A stretch of DNA of 64,000 nucleotides. It comes from Bin55 sp965205545 (GTDB lineage: Bacteria; Pseudomonadota; Gammaproteobacteria; Pseudomonadales; Azotimanducaceae). The notes under the pieces are model-generated. The model searched no databases. It worked only from the letters and a program-made list of their open reading frames with translations, and was not told the DNA's origin. The first letter of the stretch is position 1. Each line of letters begins with the position of its first letter. The translations under genes and the position numbers were made by a program. Shown piece by piece: positions 36,484 through 45,974 of this stretch. Location of the stretch: the NCBI GenBank assembly GCA_965205545.1, contig OZ242170.1:310001-374000 (forward strand). Reading direction: 5' to 3'.

Positions 36484-37602
36484 GTGCCAAGTGCAAGACA
36501 CGCTTTTTTGAGCCGCACTTCCATTGTGCGTCTAACAATTGTGTGTGTCCTCGTTATGTCAATCAGTGGATGCTTCGTCGTCGAGTTTCTACTTACAAAG
36601 CAAATAGCACATGTTTCGGTATCCCCTACAGGCAACGAAGTAGCTTTTGTGCAGTTTCCAAATCGCGTTAGAGTCAAGAGTCTTGTCAACGGCGATGAGG
36701 ATATCTGCACGATTCGAGTTCCCCTAATGACTGAGGAAGTTCACTTTACGTCTGATGGAACGATGGTGGCGGTCGATCAGCCCGAATTTTCAGTTACACC
36801 GAGTGAAGGCAGCGTGAAGCGGACCCTCGCCTTGTATAAGGTGAACACCTGCGAGTTGGCAAGGAAAATTCCACTACAGGGATTGGAAGATACAACCGCA
36901 CTGGCCTTTGCCAGGGATGGGAGTTTTTTTCTCCGCAGTTCTGAGCAATCGGGTACTTCCCACGTACAACTAGATCTGATGAATGGCGAAACCGGGGACT
37001 CTATTGCCTCATGGAGCTACCCGGATACACATCCGATTAGTTTCGCGCTCTCCGGGGACAATACTTTGGTTTTGGTGGGAATGGCACAGCACAGGCCTCC
37101 GACCGAAGAGAGACAGATTCAGGAAGAGCACATTGGAAAGGCTGTGCTGATACAAGTGCCTACTGGAGAGATTGTCAATGAGTGGGTAGAGCATGAAGAT
37201 CTGGGCATCCGTGCGGTAGCGATTTCTGCCGACGCTTCAACAATTGCCTTCAAGTATTACGACGGGACACTGAAGACTACTCACTTGCCAACTGGCGATT
37301 CGCAAACTATTAGCTCACCTATGCAAGAGGTCGAAGCATTGCTCACAACTATCGATTCGATAAGCGAATCCGACAAGCTACTAGTAACGCCCGATGGAAA
37401 TTTTCTCTTTTCCTATTCCTTTCTAGATTTTGAGACGATGTATGTGTATCGCATAAGTTCGGGCGAGCAAGTACATGAGTTCGTCTATGAAGACCATATT
37501 GGCGACTTTGACATTGATCCTACGTGCCAAACATTGGTGGTTGGGACCAGCGGAGGGGAGATCAACGTCACTGATTTGGGTCCGATTCTTAACGACAACT
37601 AA
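36484..37602 (+). CDS. Beta-propeller (WD40-like) lipoprotein
   Basis: A 372-aa lipoprotein. The start is placed at GTG 36484 since TTGAGGAG lies 9 bases before it, giving a signal VRLTIVCVLVMSISGC with lipobox SISGC. The longer frame (ATG 36394) would add 30 polar residues. The mature part repeats short blade-like units such as HVSVSPTGNEVAFVQ, ALAFARDGSFFLR, SFALSGDNTLVLVG, AVAISADASTIAFKYYDG and LLVTPDGNFLFSY, consistent with a seven-bladed YncE/WD40-like propeller. Probably a scaffold or ligand-binding envelope protein. No enzyme motif is evident. Confidence 0.75.
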   Translation: MPSARHAFLSRTSIVRLTIVCVLVMSISGCFVVEFLLTKQIAHVSVSPTGNEVAFVQFPNRVRVKSLVNGDEDICTIRVPLMTEEVHFTSDGTMVAVDQPEFSVTPSEGSVKRTLALYKVNTCELARKIPLQGLEDTTALAFARDGSFFLRSSEQSGTSHVQLDLMNGETGDSIASWSYPDTHPISFALSGDNTLVLVGMAQHRPPTEERQIQEEHIGKAVLIQVPTGEIVNEWVEHEDLGIRAVAISADASTIAFKYYDGTLKTTHLPTGDSQTISSPMQEVEALLTTIDSISESDKLLVTPDGNFLFSYSFLDFETMYVYRISSGEQVHEFVYEDHIGDFDIDPTCQTLVVGTSGGEINVTDLGPILNDN

Positions 37603-37867
37603 GCCACTAACCCAGTGTCTCCAAGAGTTCCATACAGTGCAGCCAACGAATTTGTAGACTTCACTTAATAGCAGATTGAATCGATCTCTACTGCACCTCT
37701 TTAGAGTGTTTGTCAAATACCAATTCACTTCCGGTGTCTTTCCAACATGTCGACCGTAGAGGCTAGGATTCTCCACTTGCATAAACCGAGACAATTGGCA
37801 GCTGCTAATTCCTCGAACATAGCGTAGCCTAGGGTTGTTGACTCGAATGGAATTAGAACCGTTTGAA

Positions 37868-40800
37868 TTAGTCTTCTGAGCTCTCGGCTTGCATGACGTT
37901 GCTGCGGCGGTGTCCCCGTTCGCCATCGACCTTGATCGATCCAACCAAACGGTATTCAAGTCCTTCCGATGCTTCTAGGGGACAAAGCTCGCCAGAAGTC
38001 TCGGTTCCTGCAACGTCGGACCACGGTGAATCTGCGTCCAAACGAGATTGCCATTTGGAATTAAAGACGGTGTAAGTCTTGCCTTCTACGTCGGTGTTCG
38101 AAAGGAACACGCAATATATGTAGCGTCTGCCATTAAGTTCGATTTCCCCTGACGAGACGTCTAATTCATCCAGTTCCTGGTAGGCAATGCGGGCAAGAAA
38201 ATTACTGGCAAACTCACTAGTCTCGCCGTCGATTTCGATGGTCGCGACTACCCGGTATTCTCTGTTTTCTTCCGGTTCATAGGTGCAAAGCTGCGAAGTT
38301 ATATTCGTGCCCTCCACATCCGTCCACGCCGAACCCTTATCGCGCACTTGCCACCGTGAAGATTGAAGTGAGTATGTTGTGTCGTTTATAGTCCAAGTAC
38401 TTGACTCTAGGCAGCCATCGGCTGTCGAGTCGTCTCCGAATTGGACCAGACCATTGCCGATTCGAAGCAGGTCAAGTCGTTGAACGGGAATAGTGCTCTT
38501 GTCCGTGAAGTCAATGACATCATTGCCGTATCGTTCAAAGATCAGAATTCCATGCTCCCTAGTCGATGCATAGATGTGACGACCATCCGGACTGGCTGAG
38601 ACTCCGTCTCCATACCAGAGGACATAGCGGTTAGGGACAGATCGTCCGAATCGATCAGGTATCGACGAATATAACGAATCGACGAACTTATCTGTGACAA
38701 ATGCATCGTTAGTTGCAGCATCGTACTCCACGACGTAGCCGCCATTGCTACAGATGAAGTCCAACACACTGCGATTCTTCCGGACAAACATCCCTCCGCA
38801 CCTGTCCAATTCAGAAGCAAAGTTGTACTCAGTGAATAGATTGGTCAGTTCACCTGACTGGGATTGGTTGTCAAAGACTCTAAAGTCCGTTCGGGTTGAA
38901 ATGAACGTGAACTGATTGGCATAGTCGTTTCGTATAAGCCAAGTTCCCCAACTTGGAAGGTCTGACTGTGACATCTCTTCGAAGAAAGGACTTCCGGGAA
39001 TGCGCTCACTTTTATAGGTGCGCGATCTCTCATAGTTCAATCCGTACCAGTATCGTTCGTCATAGGACGAAAAAATACTTCGTTTCGGATCTCTGTAAGC
39101 TCCGTAAAACTGGATATTGCCGTCGTCGGAAAAGTTGTAAACCCTTTGCTGGAAGTAACCCAATCGGTAGAGATAGTCGCCGTTTCCCCCTATGGCCAAT
39201 GTAGGAACACCCGGTTCATGAGCGGTGCGAGCCCAATCCTCATCCTCGAATAACTCTTCTAGTTCGAGCGAGATATGGTCGTCTACTGACGCGCGGAAAG
39301 TCCACCACGCAGCATCATGATTTATATATAGCCTGGAACGATAGGGATCCCACATGTGATGGCTATCGACTGGAATGTCCTCGATGACTTGAACTAGAGC
39401 CAACAGTCCCGATATCGGATCTCTGCTGTATGCGTGCAATCCGTCTTGCGTGGTTACATACGCTCCAGAGCCATCTGTGTTGAAGGATATCTCTGCGGGC
39501 TGGCGAATTCTTGAAATGTCGCCTGCGCCATCTCGGCGACCGTTGGACAGGCGTCCAACATAAGTAAGCCAGTTTGGGGCAGTGCTTGCTTTCCAATTCA
39601 AAGTGAAGTCTTCACGCGAATTCCGGACGTCAATTGCAACGCGCAAGAATGCTTGCATCCCTTCTTCGAGATAGACATAGACTTCCATTTCATGATTCCG
39701 TTGCCCCGAATAGCGACGAGATGCCATTTTGAAGTCCAATGCAGCTTCCTCGCCGTCACGCGTAAACGCTGCTATTCGAAATGAATTCGATACGTCAGAC
39801 TCAATCCAAAATCGAACCCAACCGGCCTCTGTTGCTTCGTGTGAATACCACATTGGAGAACTTCCCAAGTGAGCCCATCCATCTTGTTCCGTGGTGGCGT
39901 AAACCGTCGATCCGCTGGATTCGCCTTGCGTTCCTACAAGCTCGGTTGCAAATTCCAAAGTATTGTTCGAAGGTGTGGAGCCCCATAGCAACGATCCGTT
40001 GACGTGCGACCCGTAAAAAGCGGAGGTAGCGAATTTCTCTCGACCGACAGAAATCCGATATGTTTCTCCTTGCTTCGCGTCCAAGAGAAACTCATTTTCT
40101 GCGCTGAATGCGTCGTCCAGCGTGGACGGTTGAAGGTTAGCCAATGAAGTTCCTGTAAATGCGGAAGCTGTGTAGCCACTTCCGGTCCAGAAGAATGTGA
40201 AAGAACCGTCCTGGGGAGCTTGCCACTTCCACCAGCGGGACTGAACTCCAGTTGCCTCGGGTTCATCAGGTTCAATCGCTGGCCAACCGTCGTGAGAAAT
40301 GTTGAGAAACCCTTGCGAATCATCGTAGAGATCGGTCGCATCGTCAAACATGTCGTTTTCGCGGTCGGATGCTTCTACTCTATTCCACGAAAGCGCTTCA
40401 TATACCCAACCTCCGGCGTAGGCGTTTGGTGAAGCAACCATAATTCGATATGTCTGGTCTTTCTTCGCATTAACCAGTATTGGGTTACCGGGGTTTTGAA
40501 CATCAGATACAAGTCGCAAGTCCGCTACATCGTTTCCGGTAAATGCCATGATGCGTACGACCTGAGCATCGTCTACTTGGAACTCCCATTGGCCGTTGTC
40601 GGGTGCTGTCCACCGATACCAAACGGTCGATGAGAGGTAGCCGTAGAGTTCTCCAATTTCAAGCGTTGCTCCCAGATTACTGCCTGACATTTCTCCCGAC
40701 TCGCCTATCAGCTCAATTGCATCGGCGAAGTTGTCGTTTATGGGTCGTTCGCCTCGGTACCAGTTGAAAGAAAGCGGTTGCGACTCGCCGTCAACACTAA

Positions 40801-43800
40801 CCCGAATGCGATACTCAACACCCGCCTTTACAAATAATTGGGCGGACCAGTGCGAAGAAGCCAATAGTCGTGCACCTGATATGCCACAACAAGCATCCGT
40901 CACTTGATAAACCTCAACTTTTGGGATCCGTTCGGGAAACGCTCTACTGGTCGGAGTAGCAATGAACGCAGCTAGTCCTGATTCTTCAGCAATTCGTCGA
41001 AACCATACTGAACCGGATACGCGTGCCTCTTCCCATCTCTCATCCTCGTGCAACGGCTCACCAGCCTCCATTGAACTAACCAATAGGTCAATTTCCATGC
41101 TGCCATTTGGATCAACCAATTCCATTGGGCTGTAGAAGTTGTCGTTTGTCGGAGGGATTGCCAATGCGATGTCATCTACAGAACCTGTAGGTCTAACCAA
41201 GAACGAAGTGTTGGCTGACTTGCCGTTCCAAGACATGGTCTTGACATACACTCGCATGGGTACTGAAGATTGGGAATAGAGTTCCAGCAGAACTTTTGTT
41301 GGATTGCCTTCTGTGACTTCGCCTAAGACGAACAGATCGCCAATTTGTGCTACGCCCAATCCATCACTGCGTTGGATTAGTGCCGTATGTTCCTGGGCCA
41401 CGAAGCGGTTGTTGTAGTTAAGACGTCCTAATGCGCATGCTTCTCCGTCCAACGTGCGGCAATCTACATGCAACGTGACCCCTTTGGCGATGTAAGAGTC
41501 CGTAGAAACCGTCAGATCCACCTTGTGAAAGTGGTTTTCGCCACTGGGTGTCTCATAGACATCTTCTGCTGCTTCGACAGTCAGTTGTGGGGTTGAGGCG
41601 CCTCGAATAACTGTCCAAGCTACAGCAGCTCGAGGGGCATCGGTGTAGACAGTATGCGCATCAATCTTGATCCTATATGTACCTGCTTCCGGATTTTGGA
41701 TGATTACCCATTCCACATTGTCGATTGTCGACAGCGAAGAGTATTCGCCACAGGGTCCAGGACCGCAGTCGGCGTTTCGGTCGACCCATAGATTGAGATC
41801 GTTAAGCACGTTGTTTGCGATTGAGTCGGTTGCTGGTTCGTCCCATGTCATAACAACATCAATCCGGCTTGTGCCTTCGGGTACTTCGATGTCGTGGTAT
41901 GCGTACTCTTCGTTCTCCATCTCGACAACTGCGCCAGAGCTCACCCATCCGCTCTCCGTGTCGTTGTTCAGAATCGTTGATGTCGCTGAAACCATTCCCA
42001 TTCCATAAAGGGCCTGAGTCTTGCCCGGGCCGTTTGTATTGCTTCTGGGAAATTGACTCTCACTCTCAAACCAGGCATCCGGTTTGATCGCACTTGCCAT
42101 CAACCGCGCACGGACCAGAGCTGGCTGTTCTCGGTGATCTGGCGAAGCATCCATCAACAGTGCGGCAACACCTGCGACACTTGGAGAAGCCATGCTGGTT
42201 CCGCTAGATCTTGAGTAGTTGTCATAGTTTCCCCAACCCGCAGCAGAATAGAGTGCTACACCGGTACCACTTACCAATGGAGTAAGACGATTGTCGACTG
42301 TCGGTCCTCGACTGCTAAACCCGTGAATTTCGCCGCTGTCGTAGGATGCGCCAACAGGAAGGGAATTCTTCGCGGCTCCGTAATTCGAGTATCCATACTG
42401 ATTGGAGTTTGCGTTGGCAACAACGTAAAGCTGTCGATGCGTCCAGACGATGGAATCGAGCTTACGGGCGGCCGTGGAACGACTATCGTATTCCAGTCGT
42501 GCCGATGAGAGGCTCATATTAACGATCAATGCCTTTATCGACTCGGACTCTCTCCCTTCTATTGAGCATGACGACTGCTCGGCGAGAAAATCCATTCCCT
42601 GTAAAACATCAAACGCGGTTCCACGACTGTTAGTGTTCAAGACCTTTGCGAACCTAATGTGTTGAACCCCCGGTGCCATTCCCGCGTACTTTGGCTCAAA
42701 AAATCCAGTACCTACGATGGTTCCAGTTACGTGAGTGCCATGTCCGTTCTCATCGAAGAACAAATCGGAGTCTTCACCATAAACAAAGTTTTTGGCGCAA
42801 ATGCTTTCTCTGAATGTAGAAATGTCGATGTGGGATGTATTGAGACCGGTGTCCATAACAGCAATTGGAGTCGTGGAACCAGTCAATCCTTCAAACGTGC
42901 CGCTGAAACTGCCAATAGTTCTAAGTTTGTCAACGCCTTGTGCTGGCACCGCCGTGTCATGCGTGGCCCTAACAATTGGTATTGGCTCTACGAACTGCAC
43001 AAAGTCCAACTCTGTCAGATCCCCAATTTGACTGGGGTTGATCACTGCAGCGAATATCCTGATCGAGGGATCGAAATGTCCGACGCTAACTCCAATATTG
43101 GCGAGTGAGCTACGAAACAGTGACTCTTCCTTGGATGCCATGACAGAGATAAAGACTGGCAGCTCGGCACTGGCATTGGAAGTGTTGATCTCCTCTAGGA
43201 ACGATGGCGAGATTTTTTGATTTGGAGGTTGTATCCCGATTCCGCTTGCCCACGGAAGGTCTCGTATCGTTTTCAGGCTCTGCTTGTCACTAGGAACCTG
43301 AAGGCGAGCCAGATTTCCTGACGAACCAAGGAGGGTTGCGCCGAGTTCGCTTAGTGTCCGCTGCATGGCATTTCTCGGCATTGGATGGGCAAGCTGCAAC
43401 CAGCAATAGGTTCGGTCGTTTTCGCCGGCTTGCTCGATGATTTCGTCGATGGAGTTGGTTGATGTCAGCCATGGTCGGTCGTGTGAGCTTGATTGAGAGG
43501 AATTGTCTTGCAATCGATCGCTACCGCCGTATTTCTCCTTCGCAAGAGTTGGAACCACAGAAACCACCGAGTAGCCAGCCGGTCGAGGTATTTGTTTGAG
43601 TGTTTCGGATGCCTTTGGTTGAGCTTGCTGGGTTCTTGTGGAGCGGCTAGAGCCCGACGAACGAACCGATGTTTCGATACCGGAGTCGAAATTGGTTATC
43701 TCTCGAACAAGACCTTGTCTTACTTGCAGCAGGGAATCTTCTTCACCGGGGGTCGCACGGTTAAGATTGATGCAAAAAAATACTAAGACGAAGAAAGTGG

Positions 43801-43852
43801 CAGCGACTAAAACCACTATTAAGAAAAGAATTTTTTTCGGAAATGATTGCAC
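37868..43852 (-). CDS. Giant subtilisin-like protease (peptidase S8), 1994 aa
   Basis: One N-terminal hydrophobic segment (residues 8-30) exports or anchors the protein. The catalytic triad is complete: D334 (AVMDTGLN), H371 (NGHGTHVTG) and S553 (GTSMASPS), and the oxyanion Asn is expected near VVANANS. The region before D334 (about 90-310) looks like an inhibitor-type prodomain. After the protease come a beta domain, four repeats of about 110-140 residues that start NDNF or similar and contain a VWYRW-type motif (pre-peptidase C-terminal-like), a YncE-like propeller part (from DISRIRQPAEISFNTDGSGA) and two related Ig-like repeats near the C-terminus (SRWQVRD and SKWQSRLD). It is probably surface-attached or secreted. 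Divergent from the sterol methyltransferase. Confidence 0.92.
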   Translation of the reverse strand: MQSFPKKILFLIVVLVAATFFVLVFFCINLNRATPGEEDSLLQVRQGLVREITNFDSGIETSVRSSGSSRSTRTQQAQPKASETLKQIPRPAGYSVVSVVPTLAKEKYGGSDRLQDNSSQSSSHDRPWLTSTNSIDEIIEQAGENDRTYCWLQLAHPMPRNAMQRTLSELGATLLGSSGNLARLQVPSDKQSLKTIRDLPWASGIGIQPPNQKISPSFLEEINTSNASAELPVFISVMASKEESLFRSSLANIGVSVGHFDPSIRIFAAVINPSQIGDLTELDFVQFVEPIPIVRATHDTAVPAQGVDKLRTIGSFSGTFEGLTGSTTPIAVMDTGLNTSHIDISTFRESICAKNFVYGEDSDLFFDENGHGTHVTGTIVGTGFFEPKYAGMAPGVQHIRFAKVLNTNSRGTAFDVLQGMDFLAEQSSCSIEGRESESIKALIVNMSLSSARLEYDSRSTAARKLDSIVWTHRQLYVVANANSNQYGYSNYGAAKNSLPVGASYDSGEIHGFSSRGPTVDNRLTPLVSGTGVALYSAAGWGNYDNYSRSSGTSMASPSVAGVAALLMDASPDHREQPALVRARLMASAIKPDAWFESESQFPRSNTNGPGKTQALYGMGMVSATSTILNNDTESGWVSSGAVVEMENEEYAYHDIEVPEGTSRIDVVMTWDEPATDSIANNVLNDLNLWVDRNADCGPGPCGEYSSLSTIDNVEWVIIQNPEAGTYRIKIDAHTVYTDAPRAAVAWTVIRGASTPQLTVEAAEDVYETPSGENHFHKVDLTVSTDSYIAKGVTLHVDCRTLDGEACALGRLNYNNRFVAQEHTALIQRSDGLGVAQIGDLFVLGEVTEGNPTKVLLELYSQSSVPMRVYVKTMSWNGKSANTSFLVRPTGSVDDIALAIPPTNDNFYSPMELVDPNGSMEIDLLVSSMEAGEPLHEDERWEEARVSGSVWFRRIAEESGLAAFIATPTSRAFPERIPKVEVYQVTDACCGISGARLLASSHWSAQLFVKAGVEYRIRVSVDGESQPLSFNWYRGERPINDNFADAIELIGESGEMSGSNLGATLEIGELYGYLSSTVWYRWTAPDNGQWEFQVDDAQVVRIMAFTGNDVADLRLVSDVQNPGNPILVNAKKDQTYRIMVASPNAYAGGWVYEALSWNRVEASDRENDMFDDATDLYDDSQGFLNISHDGWPAIEPDEPEATGVQSRWWKWQAPQDGSFTFFWTGSGYTASAFTGTSLANLQPSTLDDAFSAENEFLLDAKQGETYRISVGREKFATSAFYGSHVNGSLLWGSTPSNNTLEFATELVGTQGESSGSTVYATTEQDGWAHLGSSPMWYSHEATEAGWVRFWIESDVSNSFRIAAFTRDGEEAALDFKMASRRYSGQRNHEMEVYVYLEEGMQAFLRVAIDVRNSREDFTLNWKASTAPNWLTYVGRLSNGRRDGAGDISRIRQPAEISFNTDGSGAYVTTQDGLHAYSRDPISGLLALVQVIEDIPVDSHHMWDPYRSRLYINHDAAWWTFRASVDDHISLELEELFEDEDWARTAHEPGVPTLAIGGNGDYLYRLGYFQQRVYNFSDDGNIQFYGAYRDPKRSIFSSYDERYWYGLNYERSRTYKSERIPGSPFFEEMSQSDLPSWGTWLIRNDYANQFTFISTRTDFRVFDNQSQSGELTNLFTEYNFASELDRCGGMFVRKNRSVLDFICSNGGYVVEYDAATNDAFVTDKFVDSLYSSIPDRFGRSVPNRYVLWYGDGVSASPDGRHIYASTREHGILIFERYGNDVIDFTDKSTIPVQRLDLLRIGNGLVQFGDDSTADGCLESSTWTINDTTYSLQSSRWQVRDKGSAWTDVEGTNITSQLCTYEPEENREYRVVATIEIDGETSEFASNFLARIAYQELDELDVSSGEIELNGRRYIYCVFLSNTDVEGKTYTVFNSKWQSRLDADSPWSDVAGTETSGELCPLEASEGLEYRLVGSIKVDGERGHRRSNVMQAESSED

Positions 43853-44038
43853 GCCTAACCGCCCAGTTCTCGTAACTGCGGGGATTTCGAATTATAGGCT
43901 CCGCACTCACTGAAGGGACCAATGAAAATCCCAGTTTCAAGCCCTGCAAGGGATGGCACTTCTTGACTGCTACAAACTGGGGCATGTCCTCATATCCACT
44001 ATGCTTAATATATCGACGCTCGAGACTTGCCCCAGCAG

Positions 44039-45079
44039 ATGAAACACGTTTCACTTTCCAGACTTCCTAAGATCCTGCGAGAGGCGTATAGAGATACAAA
44101 TGTCCGATCTCAATTGGAACAATTCCAACATTGGCAGGAGCAAAGTGAACAGCGCACTGGGTCAGATGGGCAATACGACCACACTGAAACAGTAGACAAC
44201 TACTACGATTTGCTCAGCGAGCTAATGCAGTTTGGGTGGAATGAGTCCCTGCACTTTGCTCCTCTCACACCAAGCGAGACTCTAGAGGAGTCAATAATTC
44301 GGCACCAAAGACTGATGATCGAGAAATTGGAGCTTCGGAACGGAATGCGAGTCATCGATGTCGGTTGCGGAGTCGGTGGTCCAATGCGTCGCGTAGCTCA
44401 GGAATCCGGCGTCACGGTGCTTTGCCTCAACAACAATGAGCAGCAGCTCCAAAAGGCAAGACGCCTAAATATTGAACATGGGGTTGACCACCAAGCCGAA
44501 TATCTCAGGTGCAACTTCATGGATATGAGCGCATTAGAACCTGAGTCTTTTGATGCGGCTTATGCGATCGAGTCAACTTGCTATGCGCCAGACAAGGAAC
44601 GGGCCTTTGCGGAGATTTTTCGTCTATTAAAGCCCGGCGGCCGGTTTTGGGGACAGGAAATGTGTCTTACCAACAATTACAGTTCGGACAACAAAAAACA
44701 CTACGCCATAGCAAAAGAGATCCAATACACACTTGCGTTGAGCCAAATGTTCTCCTTTGCTGAAGTGAATCAGGCTCTTGAATCCGCTGGATTCGCTCTA
44801 ATTGAATCGCAGGACAGGGAAGTTACTAACGAACCGAGCTCGCCTTGGTATCAGCCAATGTTGGGCAAGACGGCTTCCCTTCGTGCTCTACGCAGCATTC
44901 CTTTGGGCCGAAGCCTAATGGTTGCGGGAACTCGACTGACCGAGATGATTGGCATCATTCCAAAAGGTACATCGGCAGTTGTTAGATTTGCGGATCGTAT
45001 TGCATACGCGTATGTATCAGGCGGTCAGGCGGAGATATTCACCCCTCTGTATTGCTTCCTGGCAAAAAAGCCCAAGTAG
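44039..45079 (+). CDS. Sterol 24-C-methyltransferase homologue (SMT/ERG6 family)
   Basis: An S-adenosylmethionine-dependent methyltransferase of 346 aa. Sterol-binding Region I is YYDLLSELMQFGWNESLHFA (55-74), as in plant and fungal SMTs. The SAM motif DVGCGVGGP (107-115) is followed by the SMT-typical LNNNE (130-134). Region III reads YAIESTCYAP (175-184; usual form YAIEATCHAP), followed by EIFRLLKPGG. The C-terminal SMT domain is also present: PWYQPM (269-274) and EIFTPLYCFLAKKP at the end. General methyltransferases lack Region I and this C-terminal domain. ATG 44039 is chosen over TTG 44027, though neither has a clear ribosome site. The expected reaction is methylation of a sterol side chain at C-24. 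No sterol cyclase or squalene epoxidase is in the window, so the substrate may be host-derived. Confidence 0.9.
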   Translation: MKHVSLSRLPKILREAYRDTNVRSQLEQFQHWQEQSEQRTGSDGQYDHTETVDNYYDLLSELMQFGWNESLHFAPLTPSETLEESIIRHQRLMIEKLELRNGMRVIDVGCGVGGPMRRVAQESGVTVLCLNNNEQQLQKARRLNIEHGVDHQAEYLRCNFMDMSALEPESFDAAYAIESTCYAPDKERAFAEIFRLLKPGGRFWGQEMCLTNNYSSDNKKHYAIAKEIQYTLALSQMFSFAEVNQALESAGFALIESQDREVTNEPSSPWYQPMLGKTASLRALRSIPLGRSLMVAGTRLTEMIGIIPKGTSAVVRFADRIAYAYVSGGQAEIFTPLYCFLAKKPK

Positions 45080-45361
45080 ATTCAACAGCGTCGCAATTGG
45101 CGAGTTTCTACCATTGCCGTAGGATTACGTCCTTTAGGCTTCAAACATTGCGATCGAGTGATGATCCCGCGCTTCATCCAATGCATTCGGTGATTTCACT
45201 GTGTATAGGCACGCGCTAGTCTTGCCAGATGGATTTGCAATCTTTGGAAGAATCATTCAGCCTGGCAAAGCTCCATTCGTTAGCTCAATGCCTAGCAAGA
45301 CTAACGAACTGATTCAACCCAACTCGGCTATGCTTGAGCCCCAAACGCCCTGGAGGCAACA

Positions 45362-45730
45362 ATGACCTATATTGATGGATATGTAATTGCCGTTCCTAAC
45401 GAGAATAAACAGAAGTTCGTGGAACATGCCGAATCCATGGATTCTATTTTCATGGATCACGGAGCGCTTCGAATCATGGAGTGCTGGGAGGACGACGTAA
45501 AAGACGGCGTCAACACGGATTTTAGGCGTGCTGTCAACGCTAAGGCGGATGAGTCGGTTGTCTTTTCGTGGGTCGAATGGCGTGACAAGGAGTCGCGCGA
45601 CGAGGCATATCGGCAAATGGAGGAATTGATGAAAACTGACGAAAGGTTTGACGAATCCAAGTTTCCGGTTCCCTTTGATGGCGCCCGCATGATCTATGGC
45701 GGCTTTGCGCCGGTGTTCAGCCTTCCGTGA
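45362..45730 (+). CDS. DUF1428 family protein
   Basis: A 122-aa cytoplasmic protein of the ferredoxin-like dimeric alpha/beta barrel group. MTYIDGYVIAVPNENKQKF, an ECWEDDV strand, FSWVEWRDKESRDEAY and the ending ARMIYGGFAPV are typical of DUF1428 (also annotated YbaA-like). The GGAGG ribosome site lies 6 bases before ATG 45362. The function is not established. It follows the sterol methyltransferase by 282 bp, a gap that holds no recognised gene. Confidence 0.93.
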   Translation: MTYIDGYVIAVPNENKQKFVEHAESMDSIFMDHGALRIMECWEDDVKDGVNTDFRRAVNAKADESVVFSWVEWRDKESRDEAYRQMEELMKTDERFDESKFPVPFDGARMIYGGFAPVFSLP

Positions 45731-45974
45731 ACCCAAGATCGAACAATCTATATGGGAACGCAAGAACGCAACTTATCTGTGGCAGTTGCATGCGTGAGTG
45801 CAAGTCAACCCGTACTCTAGTAAGCGAATCGAGACCGCTTGTGCATGTAGTTGGAGAGTGAAGAGCTGTTGAATTAAGCAATCTCGATACAGCCGAGACT
45901 ATTACGTGCCGAAAATAGGACAGTCGGATGCATTGGCGATTCCCAAGTAATCGGCTAGATGATTTGCAACTCAA

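Noticed and set aside
45217..45303. 9-bp inverted repeat (TAGTCTTGC/GCAAGACTA) before DUF1428
   Set aside because: The 69-nt spacer and length make it explainable by chance in a region of this size; no T-run or RNA motif.
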